Of a stretch of DNA of 64,000 nucleotides, positions 28,592-36,417 are shown one piece after another. Location of the stretch: contig NZ_JAHLYT010000045.1 of the NCBI RefSeq assembly GCF_025128095.1, positions 62,001-126,000 of the forward strand, given 5' to 3'. Under the pieces are notes generated by a model. The model was given only the letters and a program-made list of their open reading frames with translations. It made no database searches and had not been told where the DNA came from. The stretch comes from Synechococcus sp. CS-1328 (GTDB lineage: Bacteria > Cyanobacteriota > Cyanobacteriia > PCC-6307 > Cyanobiaceae). The position numbers were made by a program, and so were the translations under genes. The stretch's first letter is position 1; every line of letters starts with the position of its first letter.

Positions 28592-29836
28592 TCAGCGCCC
28601 GATGGCGCCCGAGGCCACCAGTTCCATCAGGGCCAGATGGCGCGGCACGCACTGCTCCAGGCGGTAGTGGCGCAGGATCGTGTCGCGGGCCTTCTGCCCC
28701 AGGGCGGCGGCTCGTTCACAGTTGTGGAGCAACTCGGCCACGGCGATGGCCAGATCATCGGGTTTGAAGAAATCCACCAGCAGGCCGTTCTCGCCATCGC
28801 GGATCACCTCCTGCACAGGGGCGGTGGCGGAGCCCACCACGGCGCAGCCGCTGCTCATCGCCTCCAGCAGGCTCCAGCTCAGCACGAAGGGGTAGGTGAG
28901 ATACACGTGGCAGGCCGAGAGCTGCAGCAGCTGCAGAAAAGCTTCGTAGGGCAAGGGGCCGGTGAAGTGGACGCGGCTGGCGTCGTATCGGCCCTCGATG
29001 TCCTGCAGAAACGCCTCCTTCCATTCGCCTTCCGGGCATTCGGCGCCATAGCTCACTCCTTCGGTGGCGCCTACGATCACGATCCGTGCTTCCGGCGCCA
29101 GCTGTTGCAGCGCAGGAATGGCCCGCAGGAAGGTGTGGCAGCCGCGGTAGGGCTCGAAGCGGCGGTTCACGAAGGTCACGATCGGCTGCCCCTGCTGGAG
29201 CTCGGTGCTATCCGGCAACAGCAGGGGAGCCGCGCCGGGATTGGGCTGGGCGCGGTTGGTATCGATGCCGTCGTGGATCACGCTGATCCGTTGCTGCCAA
29301 TGTTGCGGAAAGCTGCTGCGCTGGAAAGCGGTGGCGCTCACATTCCAGGTGGCTGATTCCAGGGTCATCAGCAGATAGGCATTCTTCATCTGGGTACGGG
29401 CCTTGTCGTGCCAGCCCAAATGGCCCTGGAGTTCGGGATCGAAATTCAGATCAAACCCTTCGGTTTGATAGAAGAACTCCTGATAACACAGCAGCGGCAC
29501 ATCCGGCCACACCGCATGCAGAAACAGGGATTCACCCCAGCCCGGGTGGGCACAGATCAGATCGGGCTTGAATCCTTGCTCTTTCAGTTCAAAGGCAGCC
29601 TTGGCACAGGCTTCGGCGCGGATGAGTTTGGATTCGGTTTCCACTGCCCACGGATGAATTCCGGCGGCATTGACCCGATTGAGGCGATAGCGAAGGTATT
29701 GAACTGCTTCCGGAAAGGGGCGAGTGGGGGAATGAATCCCAAGGCCGATGATTGTGTGATGGGTATGCCGGCAGAGGTGTTCGAGGATGTGTCCGTATTG
29801 GCCGGGAAATCCTTGGTGTACAAAGAGAAAATTCAC
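28592..29836 (-). CDS. GT4-family glycosyltransferase between the beta-roll genes
   Basis: A 414-aa GT-B enzyme. The opening NFLFVHQGFPGQYGHILEHL is typical of a GT4 subgroup often found in cyanobacterial surface-glycan loci; FVNRRFEPYRGCHTFLRAIPAL replaces the usual GRLxxxKG loop, and VYLTYPFVLSWSLLEAMSSGCAVVGS carries the C-terminal active-site region, with serine-rich SWSLLEA where most GT4 enzymes have E-G-F-x-x-x-x-E, so the first glutamate is missing. Start is GTG at 29836, only 24 bases after a strong terminator. Its place between two beta-roll genes raises the possibility that it glycosylates them or their partner glycan; this is inference. Confidence 0.87.
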   Translation of the reverse strand: MNFLFVHQGFPGQYGHILEHLCRHTHHTIIGLGIHSPTRPFPEAVQYLRYRLNRVNAAGIHPWAVETESKLIRAEACAKAAFELKEQGFKPDLICAHPGWGESLFLHAVWPDVPLLCYQEFFYQTEGFDLNFDPELQGHLGWHDKARTQMKNAYLLMTLESATWNVSATAFQRSSFPQHWQQRISVIHDGIDTNRAQPNPGAAPLLLPDSTELQQGQPIVTFVNRRFEPYRGCHTFLRAIPALQQLAPEARIVIVGATEGVSYGAECPEGEWKEAFLQDIEGRYDASRVHFTGPLPYEAFLQLLQLSACHVYLTYPFVLSWSLLEAMSSGCAVVGSATAPVQEVIRDGENGLLVDFFKPDDLAIAVAELLHNCERAAALGQKARDTILRHYRLEQCVPRHLALMELVASGAIGR

Positions 29837-29860
29837 GCTCTAGTGCAACAAGCCAAAAGA

Positions 29861-29886
29861 AAAAGGGTCCCCGAAGGGACCCTTTT
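29861..29886 (-). terminator. intrinsic terminator with UUCG tetraloop
   Basis: A perfect 11-base stem (29861-29871 with 29876-29886) encloses four bases that read TTCG on the minus strand, the extra-stable UUCG tetraloop. On that strand the stem is followed by TTTTTCTTTT. It begins 25 bases after the stop of the beta-roll gene at 29911, so it terminates that transcript; it ends 24 bases before the GT4 start. Confidence 0.9.
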
Positions 29887-29910
29887 GATGGTACCAAATC
29901 AGATAGGGAA

Positions 29911-31176
29911 TCAGACGATTGTAATATCTCCAAAGGCGATTTGACCGGCTGCCGCGGTCTTGAACATCAAGTCTCCGACGTTGTAGGCGGACTGGTTGTC
30001 GTTGATCCAGAGGTAGGTGCCAGTCATTGCGCCGGCAGCAACCGTCACGTTGGTGATCTGGATGGTGCCAGTGGTGGAACCCACGATGGCGGCGGCATCA
30101 AGGGCGGTCTTCAGGGCACCAAAGTCAGCGGCAGTGGCCACTGCAACGGCATTGGTGAAGAAGCCTGTAGCACCGCTAACGGCACCACCAGCGAGAGCTG
30201 AGGATACTGCAGTGATATTAAGCTTATCAGTGCCGGTAACGAAGGAGCCGGCAGCGGCGTAAGAGTCGAAGCCCCTAGTGGTTCCGCTGGTGGTAGCAGC
30301 GGAGTTGCTGATAGCTTCGATCACGTAGGTGTCAGTGCCAGCACTGACAGCATACTCGTCAGCACCATCGCCGCCCAACATCCGATTGGTACCAGTACCG
30401 CCGGAAATGTTGTCATTGCCGACACCGCCCCAGATGGTGTCGTTGCCGGCATTCCCAACAGCAGTGTCGTCGCCTTCCCCAAGGTAAATGGTGTCCTTGC
30501 CGGCAGAGCCGATGACGTTGTCGTTGGCCTTGTCGCCGCTGAGGGTAAAGCCTTCGCCACTTCCACCATTCACACCTGCAGCAGCATTGATGGTGTCGCC
30601 GCCTTGGCCGCCGAAGAAGGTGACGTTGGCAAAGGTGTCGGTAGCGGCGCTGGTGATGGTAATAGTGTCAGTACCATCGTTACCATTGATGCTTGAGTTG
30701 CTGTAGGCAGCACCGCCAACGAAAGGAGTTACGGTCAAGGTGTCGTTGCCTTGTCCACCCAGAATGTTGCTGCTTGCTACCGGAGCGGCAATGGCAATCG
30801 TGTCGTTACCCAAGTTGCCATTCAGGGTGCTGGACACCATGCTGGCCGGCGGGGTGAAGGTGTCGTTGCCATCACCACCAGCGATCAAGGTGTTGGTGAC
30901 GATGCCATTGATGTTAATGGTGTCATCGCCCTTGTTGCCGTTGAAAATGCTGTCTGCCGAGATGGCAAAGGTGGCAAGGAGGTCGGCCCCTTCGCCGCCT
31001 TGAACAGTTGCGTTGCGGGTGACGCCAGTTGCAACTTGAATGTAGGTGATGGAATCGCCAGCCTTGCGTCCACCGACGAAAGAAGGCTGGTCAATGTTGA
31101 CGGCAACCAGAGCATCCACTTCATCCGTACCGATGAAGTCGATCTGTCCGGCACCTGGGATGGTTGTGAAAGCCAA
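29911..31176 (-). CDS. calcium-binding beta-roll surface protein (paralog 2)
   Basis: A 421-aa acidic protein without Cys, built like the one at 27287-28507: head MAFTTIPGAGQIDFIGTDE, 20-residue alternating beta-roll turns (about 33-219), a longer run of ordinary RTX nonapeptides (YLGEGDDTAVGNAGNDTIW, GGVGNDNISGG, LGGDGADEY) and a C-terminal domain ending TYLWINDNQSAYNVGDLMF. The start is again TTG (31176), with AGGAA five bases upstream as ribosome site. A plausible promoter and a strong terminator bracket the gene, so it is a single-gene transcript. It is AT-richer than its paralog and neighbours. Expected role: secreted, calcium-stabilised surface protein; the true function is unknown. Confidence 0.87.
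   Translation of the reverse strand: MAFTTIPGAGQIDFIGTDEVDALVAVNIDQPSFVGGRKAGDSITYIQVATGVTRNATVQGGEGADLLATFAISADSIFNGNKGDDTININGIVTNTLIAGGDGNDTFTPPASMVSSTLNGNLGNDTIAIAAPVASSNILGGQGNDTLTVTPFVGGAAYSNSSINGNDGTDTITITSAATDTFANVTFFGGQGGDTINAAAGVNGGSGEGFTLSGDKANDNVIGSAGKDTIYLGEGDDTAVGNAGNDTIWGGVGNDNISGGTGTNRMLGGDGADEYAVSAGTDTYVIEAISNSAATTSGTTRGFDSYAAAGSFVTGTDKLNITAVSSALAGGAVSGATGFFTNAVAVATAADFGALKTALDAAAIVGSTTGTIQITNVTVAAGAMTGTYLWINDNQSAYNVGDLMFKTAAAGQIAFGDITIV
30520..31080 (-). repeat. 20-residue alternating beta-roll repeats, paralog 2
   Basis: Four exact 20-residue units begin ATVQGGEGADLL, SIFNGNKGDDTI, TLIAGGDGNDTF and STLNGNLGNDTI, then units of 24, 24 and 26 residues. Turn motifs alternate GG, GN, GG, GN, GG, GN, GG, GD in the same order as in paralog 1, so the register is conserved between the two proteins. 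Confidence 0.85.
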
Positions 31177-31204
31177 GGTTCCTGAATGAAGAGGACTCCC
31201 GACT

Positions 31205-31234
31205 ACAGTAGGAGCCCGCCCCAGCGCAGGTCAA
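31205..31234 (-). promoter_or_regulatory. candidate sigma-70 promoter of beta-roll paralog 2
   Basis: On the minus strand TTGACC (31234-31229) is followed after 18 bases by TACTGT (31210-31205). Transcription would start near 31198, giving a leader of about 22 bases that contains the AGGAA ribosome site ahead of the TTG start at 31176. Spacing and -35 match are good; the -10 matches TATAAT at first, second and last positions only. Confidence 0.5.
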
Positions 31235-31344
31235 GAGAGGGGGGACGGCTCTGTGCCAGGACCCTGACAGTCACAGCGCCAACAGCCGAGACCGATGAGA
31301 AAAGATAGCCCGCTTGAGTCCACCCAGTCTAAGACTAGCAAGAA

Positions 31345-32538
31345 TCAGATACGTCGCAGAGAATCGGCCTTGTCCTTAAAGTCGCTGAGCAGCAGCTGCA
31401 GGTAGGTGACTTTCCGCAGCTTGATGTGGGCCGTCAGGCTCATGCCCACCTGCAGGGGCAGCTGGCGGCCGCTCTTGAGTTTGAGCTGCTGGCTGGCCAG
31501 TTGGATTGTGGCGGGAAACCGATACAGCTCCCGTTGCTTCTGGGGGTCCGGGGCGAGGGCATCGGACCCCACCCGCTTCACGCTTCCTTCCAGAACGCCG
31601 AAATCGGTGGCGGGGAAGGAGTCGATGTTGAGGTCAGCCGGCATGCCGACCCGCACGAAGCCGATGTCGTTGGTGTCGATTTCCACATTGGCCTGGAGCT
31701 TGTCGAACGGCACGATCTTCATCACGGTGGCGGCGCTCTGGGCCGCGTAGCCAACGGCAGTGGGTTTGAGATCAAACACCACCCCGTTCACCGGGGAGCG
31801 CAGCGCCTGGTAGCGCAGGGTCACCGTTGCCTCGGTGAGCCGGCCCTGTAGGTCGGCCAGTTCGCCGCGCAGACCAGAGACCTCCCCCTGCAGCTGCTCC
31901 ATGCCCTGCTCGAGGATCGCCTTCTGGCGCAGCCGGTCAACCCGGGTCTGCATCAGGCGGCCCTGGGTTTCCTGCACCTTGTTGCGCTGCTGCAGGTATT
32001 GCAGCTCCGCCGAGGCACCTTCTTTGGCCAGGCGCTCGAAACGGCTGAGGATTTCCTTCTCGAGGGCCAGATTCTGCTCGAGCATGTTGACCTCCTCGCC
32101 ATTCATCTCCAGGTAACGGGCCAGTTCCTTGTCTTTCAGGGTCAGTTGCTCTTCTTTGCGCAGCAGTTGATCCCGTTTCTGCTTCTGGGCCTGCTGCAGG
32201 GATTTCTGGTTCTGAGCGCTGGTTTCGGTATCGAGCTGCATCAGGATCTGGCCGGCCTTCACTTGGTCGCCGTCTTTCACCAGGATCTTCGAGGCGATGC
32301 CCCCCACCGGCATCTGCACCTCCTTCACCGCTCCGATCGGCTCCAGCTTGCCCTTGGCCACCACGATCTCCTCGGTCTGGGCTAAGGCCAGCCAGCCCAC
32401 GCCGAAGGCGGCCGTGCCCATCAGGCTCCAGAGGGTGAGCCGCATCCAGTGGCGGCTTTGCTGCAGCACGGTTTCGTCGTGGTTGGGAACGGCCACCCGT
32501 TGCTCGATGGCGGTCTGGGCCTTGCGCAGCAAATTCAT
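31345..32538 (-). CDS. HlyD-family membrane fusion protein (type I secretion adaptor)
   Basis: The periplasmic adaptor that links the ABC exporter to an outer-membrane channel. 397 aa: cytoplasmic head, one membrane helix (about 33-53, LTLWSLMGTAAFGVGWLAL), lipoyl half-motif GKLEPIGAVKEVQMPVGGIASKILVKDGDQVKAGQ, a long coiled coil (about 100-245), the second lipoyl half RSPVNGVVFDL, and beta-barrel and RLPLQVGMSLTAHIKL membrane-proximal domains. The ATG at 32538 shares a base with the exporter stop (TGATG), which fixes the start; an ATG-like upstream start would overlap the exporter needlessly. A spacer of 168 bases follows before the beta-roll gene, whose product is the probable cargo. Confidence 0.92.
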   Translation of the reverse strand: MNLLRKAQTAIEQRVAVPNHDETVLQQSRHWMRLTLWSLMGTAAFGVGWLALAQTEEIVVAKGKLEPIGAVKEVQMPVGGIASKILVKDGDQVKAGQILMQLDTETSAQNQKSLQQAQKQKRDQLLRKEEQLTLKDKELARYLEMNGEEVNMLEQNLALEKEILSRFERLAKEGASAELQYLQQRNKVQETQGRLMQTRVDRLRQKAILEQGMEQLQGEVSGLRGELADLQGRLTEATVTLRYQALRSPVNGVVFDLKPTAVGYAAQSAATVMKIVPFDKLQANVEIDTNDIGFVRVGMPADLNIDSFPATDFGVLEGSVKRVGSDALAPDPQKQRELYRFPATIQLASQQLKLKSGRQLPLQVGMSLTAHIKLRKVTYLQLLLSDFKDKADSLRRI

Positions 32539-35477
32539 CAGCCCGCCTCCTGCTGGCAATACAAGGCGTAGTAGCGGCCGCGCAGGTCGATGAGTTCCTC
32601 ATGGGTGCCGGTTTCCACCACCGCGCCCTGATGCAGCATCACGATGCGATGGGCCCGCCGGATCGTCGAGAGACGGTGGGTGATGAAGAAGACCGTGCGG
32701 TCGTGCAGGGTGTCGATCAGGTTGTCGCACACCCGCCGCTCGGTTTCGTAATCCAGGGCGCTGGTGGCCTCATCCATCACCAGCAGCTTCGGGTTGCTGA
32801 GCAGGGTGCGGGCGATGGCGATCCGCTGGCGCTGGCCGCCGCTGAGCGAACCACCTCGTTCGCCCACCGAGGTGCTGTAGCCACCCGGCAGCTCCATGAT
32901 GAAATCGTGGGCGCAGGCGATCCGGGCGGCTCGCACGATCTGCTCGGTGTCCGCATCCGGCTGGGTGAGGGCGATGTTTTCAGCCACCGTGCCGGAAAAC
33001 AGCAGCGGATCCTGCGGCACGATGCCGATCTGGCGGCGCAGCGAATAGAGCTCCACCTTGTCGATGTCGTATTGATCGATCAGCACCCGGCCCGAATCGG
33101 GCCGGTAGAGGCGGGGCAGCAATTTCATCAAGGTGCTCTTGCCACTGCCGCTCTGGCCCACGATCCCCACAAAGGTGCCCTGGGCGATGTGCAGATCGAT
33201 GTGCTTCAGCACCGGCGGTGTGCCGGGCTGGAAGCTGAAGGTCACATCCTCGAAGGTCACATCGCCATCCAGGGGCGGCAGGGGGATCTTGGCCTGGTCG
33301 GCTTCGTCGGACTCCTGCGGCGTGTCGATCACATCGGCCAGCCGCTCGAAGCTCACCCGCAGCTCCTGGATGTTCTGCCAGATGTTCGAGAGGCGCAGCA
33401 GCGGCTGGGTCACGTAACTGCTGATGATCCGGAAGGCGATCAGCTGGCCCAGGGTGAGCTCGCCCTTGAGCACCAGCGAGGCCCCCACCCAGAGCACCAT
33501 CAGCTGCGAGAGCTTCTGCAGCACCTGGCCCGTTTCGTTCAGGGCCGTGCCGGTGATCGTTTTTTCGAAGGTGCGGGCGATGTACTGGCCGTAGCGCTCC
33601 TGCCACTTCCAGCGGCTCACCATCTCCACGTTCTGGGCTTTCACCGTCTGGATGCCGGTGAGCACCTCCACCAGATGGCTCTGGGTGCGGGCGTTTTCTT
33701 CGGCGGCCTGGCGGAACTGGCGGCGGAACAGCGGTGCCCCCAGCAGGGTGAGGCCGATCTGGATCGGCAGCACCACCAGGGCCACCAGGGTGAGCAGCCA
33801 GCTGTAGATCGCCATCACCACGATGTAGATCAGCGAGAAGGCCGCATCGAGGATCGTGGTGAGCGCCTGGCCGGTGAGGAAGCCGCGGATCTTTTCCAGT
33901 TCGGCCAGGCGGGAGCCGAGTTCACCCACCGGGCGTTGGTCGAAATAGTGCAGCGGCAGCCGCAGCAGGTGATCGATCACCTCAGCGCCGAGGCGTTGGT
34001 CGATCCGGTTGGTGGTTTCGGTGAACAGGAAGGTGCGCAGGCTGCCCAGCACGCCCTCCAGCAGGGTCACCACCACCAGGGCGAAGCCGAGCACCTGCAG
34101 GGTGTCGAGGCTGCGCTGGCTGATCACCTTGTCGATGATCACCTGGATCAGCAGCGGGTTGGCCAGGGTGAACAGCTGCACCACGAACGAGGCCAGCAGC
34201 ACCTGCATCAGCACGCCGCGATAGCGCGTCAGCGCCGGCAGGAACCACTCCGGCCCGAAGCGCTGCTCCGGCGTCATCGTGGAGCGCTCCATCACCAGCA
34301 GCTCGATGCCCTCGGGGAACAGCTGCTCGAGCTGTTCGGGGCTGAGCTGCACCCGCCCCTGTTCCGGTGAGGCCAGGGTGAGGCCGCGGCCGTTGCTGGC
34401 GATCGCCACCGCGAAGCCACCCTCCCAAGGAAGGAGAGAGGGCACCTGCAGGCGGGTGCCCATCGAGGCGGGCACGCGGGCGGCGATCACATGCAGGCCC
34501 AGGCTGGCGCCCAGCTGGCCGCAGAGCTGCAGGTTCGGCGCCTGGCCGCGGCGCAGGCTGTCGCGCAGCACCTTGTCGATCGCGTCGCGGCGGAAGGGCA
34601 GCTTCAGCTGGCGGGCCAGCATCTGGAAGCAGGCCAGGGTCGACTCCACCGGACCCTTGCCCTCGATAAGGCGGAAGCCTTCGAGCGGATTGTCCTGGCC
34701 CAGATCGAGGTGGCTGCCGGTCGGCAGTTCCGGTGCCAGGGCCAGGGCCGATGAGCTGGTGGCTGGGCTGGTTTGCTGTTTGGCAACGCCGCTCTCCTCC
34801 AGCAGGGAGGCGGGCAGGCTGATCAGTCGCAGGCTGAAGGGTGGGCGCGCCACCGGTGCTGCTGTCCCGGCGCTCAGCACCTTGCCGATCTCACCGTCTG
34901 CGGTGTTGGCGCTGGCCAGCAGCACCACCCGTGGATCGGCGTGCTCTTCAGGCTGGGTTTGGGCCAGGCAGGCGGCATCCACCAGCCGGGCCTGCTGCAC
35001 CGCTGGACCCAGCACCCGCTGCATCGAGAGGTCGCTCTGGGCCTGGCGGTTCTGGATCGCCATCAGCAGGGCCGCCACCTCGGCGGGCCACAGGGTGCTG
35101 TCGCACCACTGACGGAAGCTGGTCTCGTTCTTATAAAGCTCCACCACCAGCTCGTCGCTGATCCGGGCGGCGATCACATCACCGGCGGACGTCACGTCTT
35201 CGCAGGAAGCCGCCCGCAGCAGCGAAGGCAAGCCCACCAGGTTTCCAGGGCCGAGCTTGGCCAGGGTGTCGAGCCGGCCGCGCTCTCGGCCCAGCAGGCG
35301 GCACTCCCCCTGCAGCAGCAGATAGACATGGGCTGGCAGCACCTGGCCATCCACCAGGGTCTGCCCCGGGCGGAAGCGCAGCACCTCCACCTCCGCCTCC
35401 AGGCGGCGACGGGATGCAGCTCCCAGTCCTGCGAAAGCCGGATGGGCGAGAACGGGTGCGATGGGCGCCTGGGTCAT
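32538..35477 (-). CDS. type I secretion ABC exporter with CNB-like and degenerate C39 domains
   Basis: A 979-aa fused exporter: cyclic-nucleotide-binding-like fold at the N-terminus (about 10-120, FRPGQTLVDGQVLPAHVYLLLQGE), a linker, a C39-peptidase-like domain (about 265-395) in which the catalytic Cys is replaced (GPVESTLACFQML, Ser where DCGAAC has Cys), a six-helix membrane domain (about 420-690), and an ATPase domain with GIVGQSGSGKSTLMK, LSGGQRQRIAIARTLL and LLVMDEATSALD. A C39-like domain without the Cys binds the cargo but does not cut it, as in HlyB. Its ATG at 35477 overlaps the isomerase stop (ATGA). Expected substrates are the beta-roll proteins downstream. Confidence 0.93.
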   Translation of the reverse strand: MTQAPIAPVLAHPAFAGLGAASRRRLEAEVEVLRFRPGQTLVDGQVLPAHVYLLLQGECRLLGRERGRLDTLAKLGPGNLVGLPSLLRAASCEDVTSAGDVIAARISDELVVELYKNETSFRQWCDSTLWPAEVAALLMAIQNRQAQSDLSMQRVLGPAVQQARLVDAACLAQTQPEEHADPRVVLLASANTADGEIGKVLSAGTAAPVARPPFSLRLISLPASLLEESGVAKQQTSPATSSSALALAPELPTGSHLDLGQDNPLEGFRLIEGKGPVESTLACFQMLARQLKLPFRRDAIDKVLRDSLRRGQAPNLQLCGQLGASLGLHVIAARVPASMGTRLQVPSLLPWEGGFAVAIASNGRGLTLASPEQGRVQLSPEQLEQLFPEGIELLVMERSTMTPEQRFGPEWFLPALTRYRGVLMQVLLASFVVQLFTLANPLLIQVIIDKVISQRSLDTLQVLGFALVVVTLLEGVLGSLRTFLFTETTNRIDQRLGAEVIDHLLRLPLHYFDQRPVGELGSRLAELEKIRGFLTGQALTTILDAAFSLIYIVVMAIYSWLLTLVALVVLPIQIGLTLLGAPLFRRQFRQAAEENARTQSHLVEVLTGIQTVKAQNVEMVSRWKWQERYGQYIARTFEKTITGTALNETGQVLQKLSQLMVLWVGASLVLKGELTLGQLIAFRIISSYVTQPLLRLSNIWQNIQELRVSFERLADVIDTPQESDEADQAKIPLPPLDGDVTFEDVTFSFQPGTPPVLKHIDLHIAQGTFVGIVGQSGSGKSTLMKLLPRLYRPDSGRVLIDQYDIDKVELYSLRRQIGIVPQDPLLFSGTVAENIALTQPDADTEQIVRAARIACAHDFIMELPGGYSTSVGERGGSLSGGQRQRIAIARTLLSNPKLLVMDEATSALDYETERRVCDNLIDTLHDRTVFFITHRLSTIRRAHRIVMLHQGAVVETGTHEELIDLRGRYYALYCQQEAG

Positions 35478-36217
35478 GCTGGAACCGATGGGACGCCCTC
35501 GTCCTGATTGCAAAGTGCGCCGATCTTACGCGTGGTCTCCTGCTGCACCCATTGATCCATCAGCTCCGCGGCCATCTGCTGGGCTATGGCCGCATCGAAG
35601 CTGGCGGGGGTGTAACTCTCCAGCCGCACCACCAGCCACCACTCGGCGATGGCGAAGGGCTCCAGCAGCAGGCCGGGAGGGCTGGTGCGCAGCCGTTCCG
35701 CCAGCTGCGGATGGGCCTGGGTGAGCGGCACCGGTCCCACCACGCCCTTGGTGGCTTTTTCCGGGCCTTCGGAGTACTGGCCGGCCAGGTCGGCGAAGTT
35801 GGCCTCGCGGGCAGCGATGCGCAAGTAGAGCTCCCGGGCCAGGAAGCCATCCCGTACCCGCAGCAGGCTGTACACCACCCGATCCAGCTGGTTCTTGCGG
35901 GTGAGGAAGTGGGCTTCGGCCTTGGGACCGTAGTGCTCCTGGCAATAGCGGCGCATCCGCAGCGGCAGCTCGGCCTGGTGCACCAGATCCTCAGGCCGTA
36001 AGCCCTGAACCTTGAGGTACTCATCCCGCGCGGCTTCGTTCTGAAGGCCGGCCTGCTGGTGGAAGGCCTGCAGGGCCTGTTGCTGCTCCTCCAGGCTGAG
36101 GGGCTCGTTGCCCACGGCTTCTTCCACCACGAGGCGCTGTACGAGCGAGCGCAGCAGGTTGTTGCGCTGCAGCAGCTGCAGGGCCGCCGGGTCGATGGGG
36201 AGAGGCGCATCGTTCAT
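35474..36217 (-). CDS. parvulin-type peptidylprolyl isomerase
   Basis: A 247-aa protein of the SurA/PpiC (rotamase) group. The N-terminal helical chaperone-like part (about 10-110) is followed by the parvulin domain, seen as REANFADLAGQYSEGPEKATKGVVGPVPLTQAHPQLAERL and PFAIAEWWLVVRLES. No signal peptide is visible, so it probably acts in the cytoplasm. The ATG at 36217 (MNDAPLPID) is preferred; the frame is open 21 codons upstream with no family similarity. Its stop overlaps the exporter start, so isomerase, exporter and HlyD adaptor form one operon; the enzyme may keep the cargo unfolded or prolines in export-ready form. This role is inference. Confidence 0.86.
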   Translation of the reverse strand: MNDAPLPIDPAALQLLQRNNLLRSLVQRLVVEEAVGNEPLSLEEQQQALQAFHQQAGLQNEAARDEYLKVQGLRPEDLVHQAELPLRMRRYCQEHYGPKAEAHFLTRKNQLDRVVYSLLRVRDGFLARELYLRIAAREANFADLAGQYSEGPEKATKGVVGPVPLTQAHPQLAERLRTSPPGLLLEPFAIAEWWLVVRLESYTPASFDAAIAQQMAAELMDQWVQQETTRKIGALCNQDEGVPSVPA

Positions 36218-36272
36218 TCGAACCACCCTAGGAGCGCCAGGTCGCTGCCACTTCTGACAGGTGCCCGCCGGA

Positions 36273-36302
36273 TTGACCAAGGGCCCGGCGGTGGTGCATG
36301 CT
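36273..36302 (+). promoter_or_regulatory. candidate promoter of tRNA-Gly
   Basis: TTGACC (36273-36278) is followed after 18 bases by CATGCT (36297-36302). The tRNA begins 27 bases downstream of the second box. The -35 is good, the -10 weak, so this is a suggestion. Confidence 0.3.
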
Positions 36303-36328
36303 CACTGGGTCGGCGACGCAGCCGAAGC

Positions 36329-36400
36329 GCGGATGTAGCTCAGTGGTAGAGCATCTCCTTGCCAAGGAGAGGGTCGAGAGTTCGAATCTCTTCATCCGCT
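36329..36400 (+). tRNA. tRNA-Gly (GCC)
   Basis: A complete 72-base cloverleaf. The acceptor arms GCGGATG (36329-36335) and CATCCGC (36393-36399) pair fully, with T as discriminator. The D-arm is AGCTCAGTGGTAGAGC, the anticodon stem CTCCT/AGGAG carries the loop TTGCCAA with anticodon GCC, and the T-arm holds GTTCGAATC. CCA is not encoded. It reads GGC/GGU codons. It sits between the divergent isomerase gene and the convergent GNAT gene. Confidence 0.98.
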
Positions 36401-36417
36401 TGATTTGAGCTGATCTT

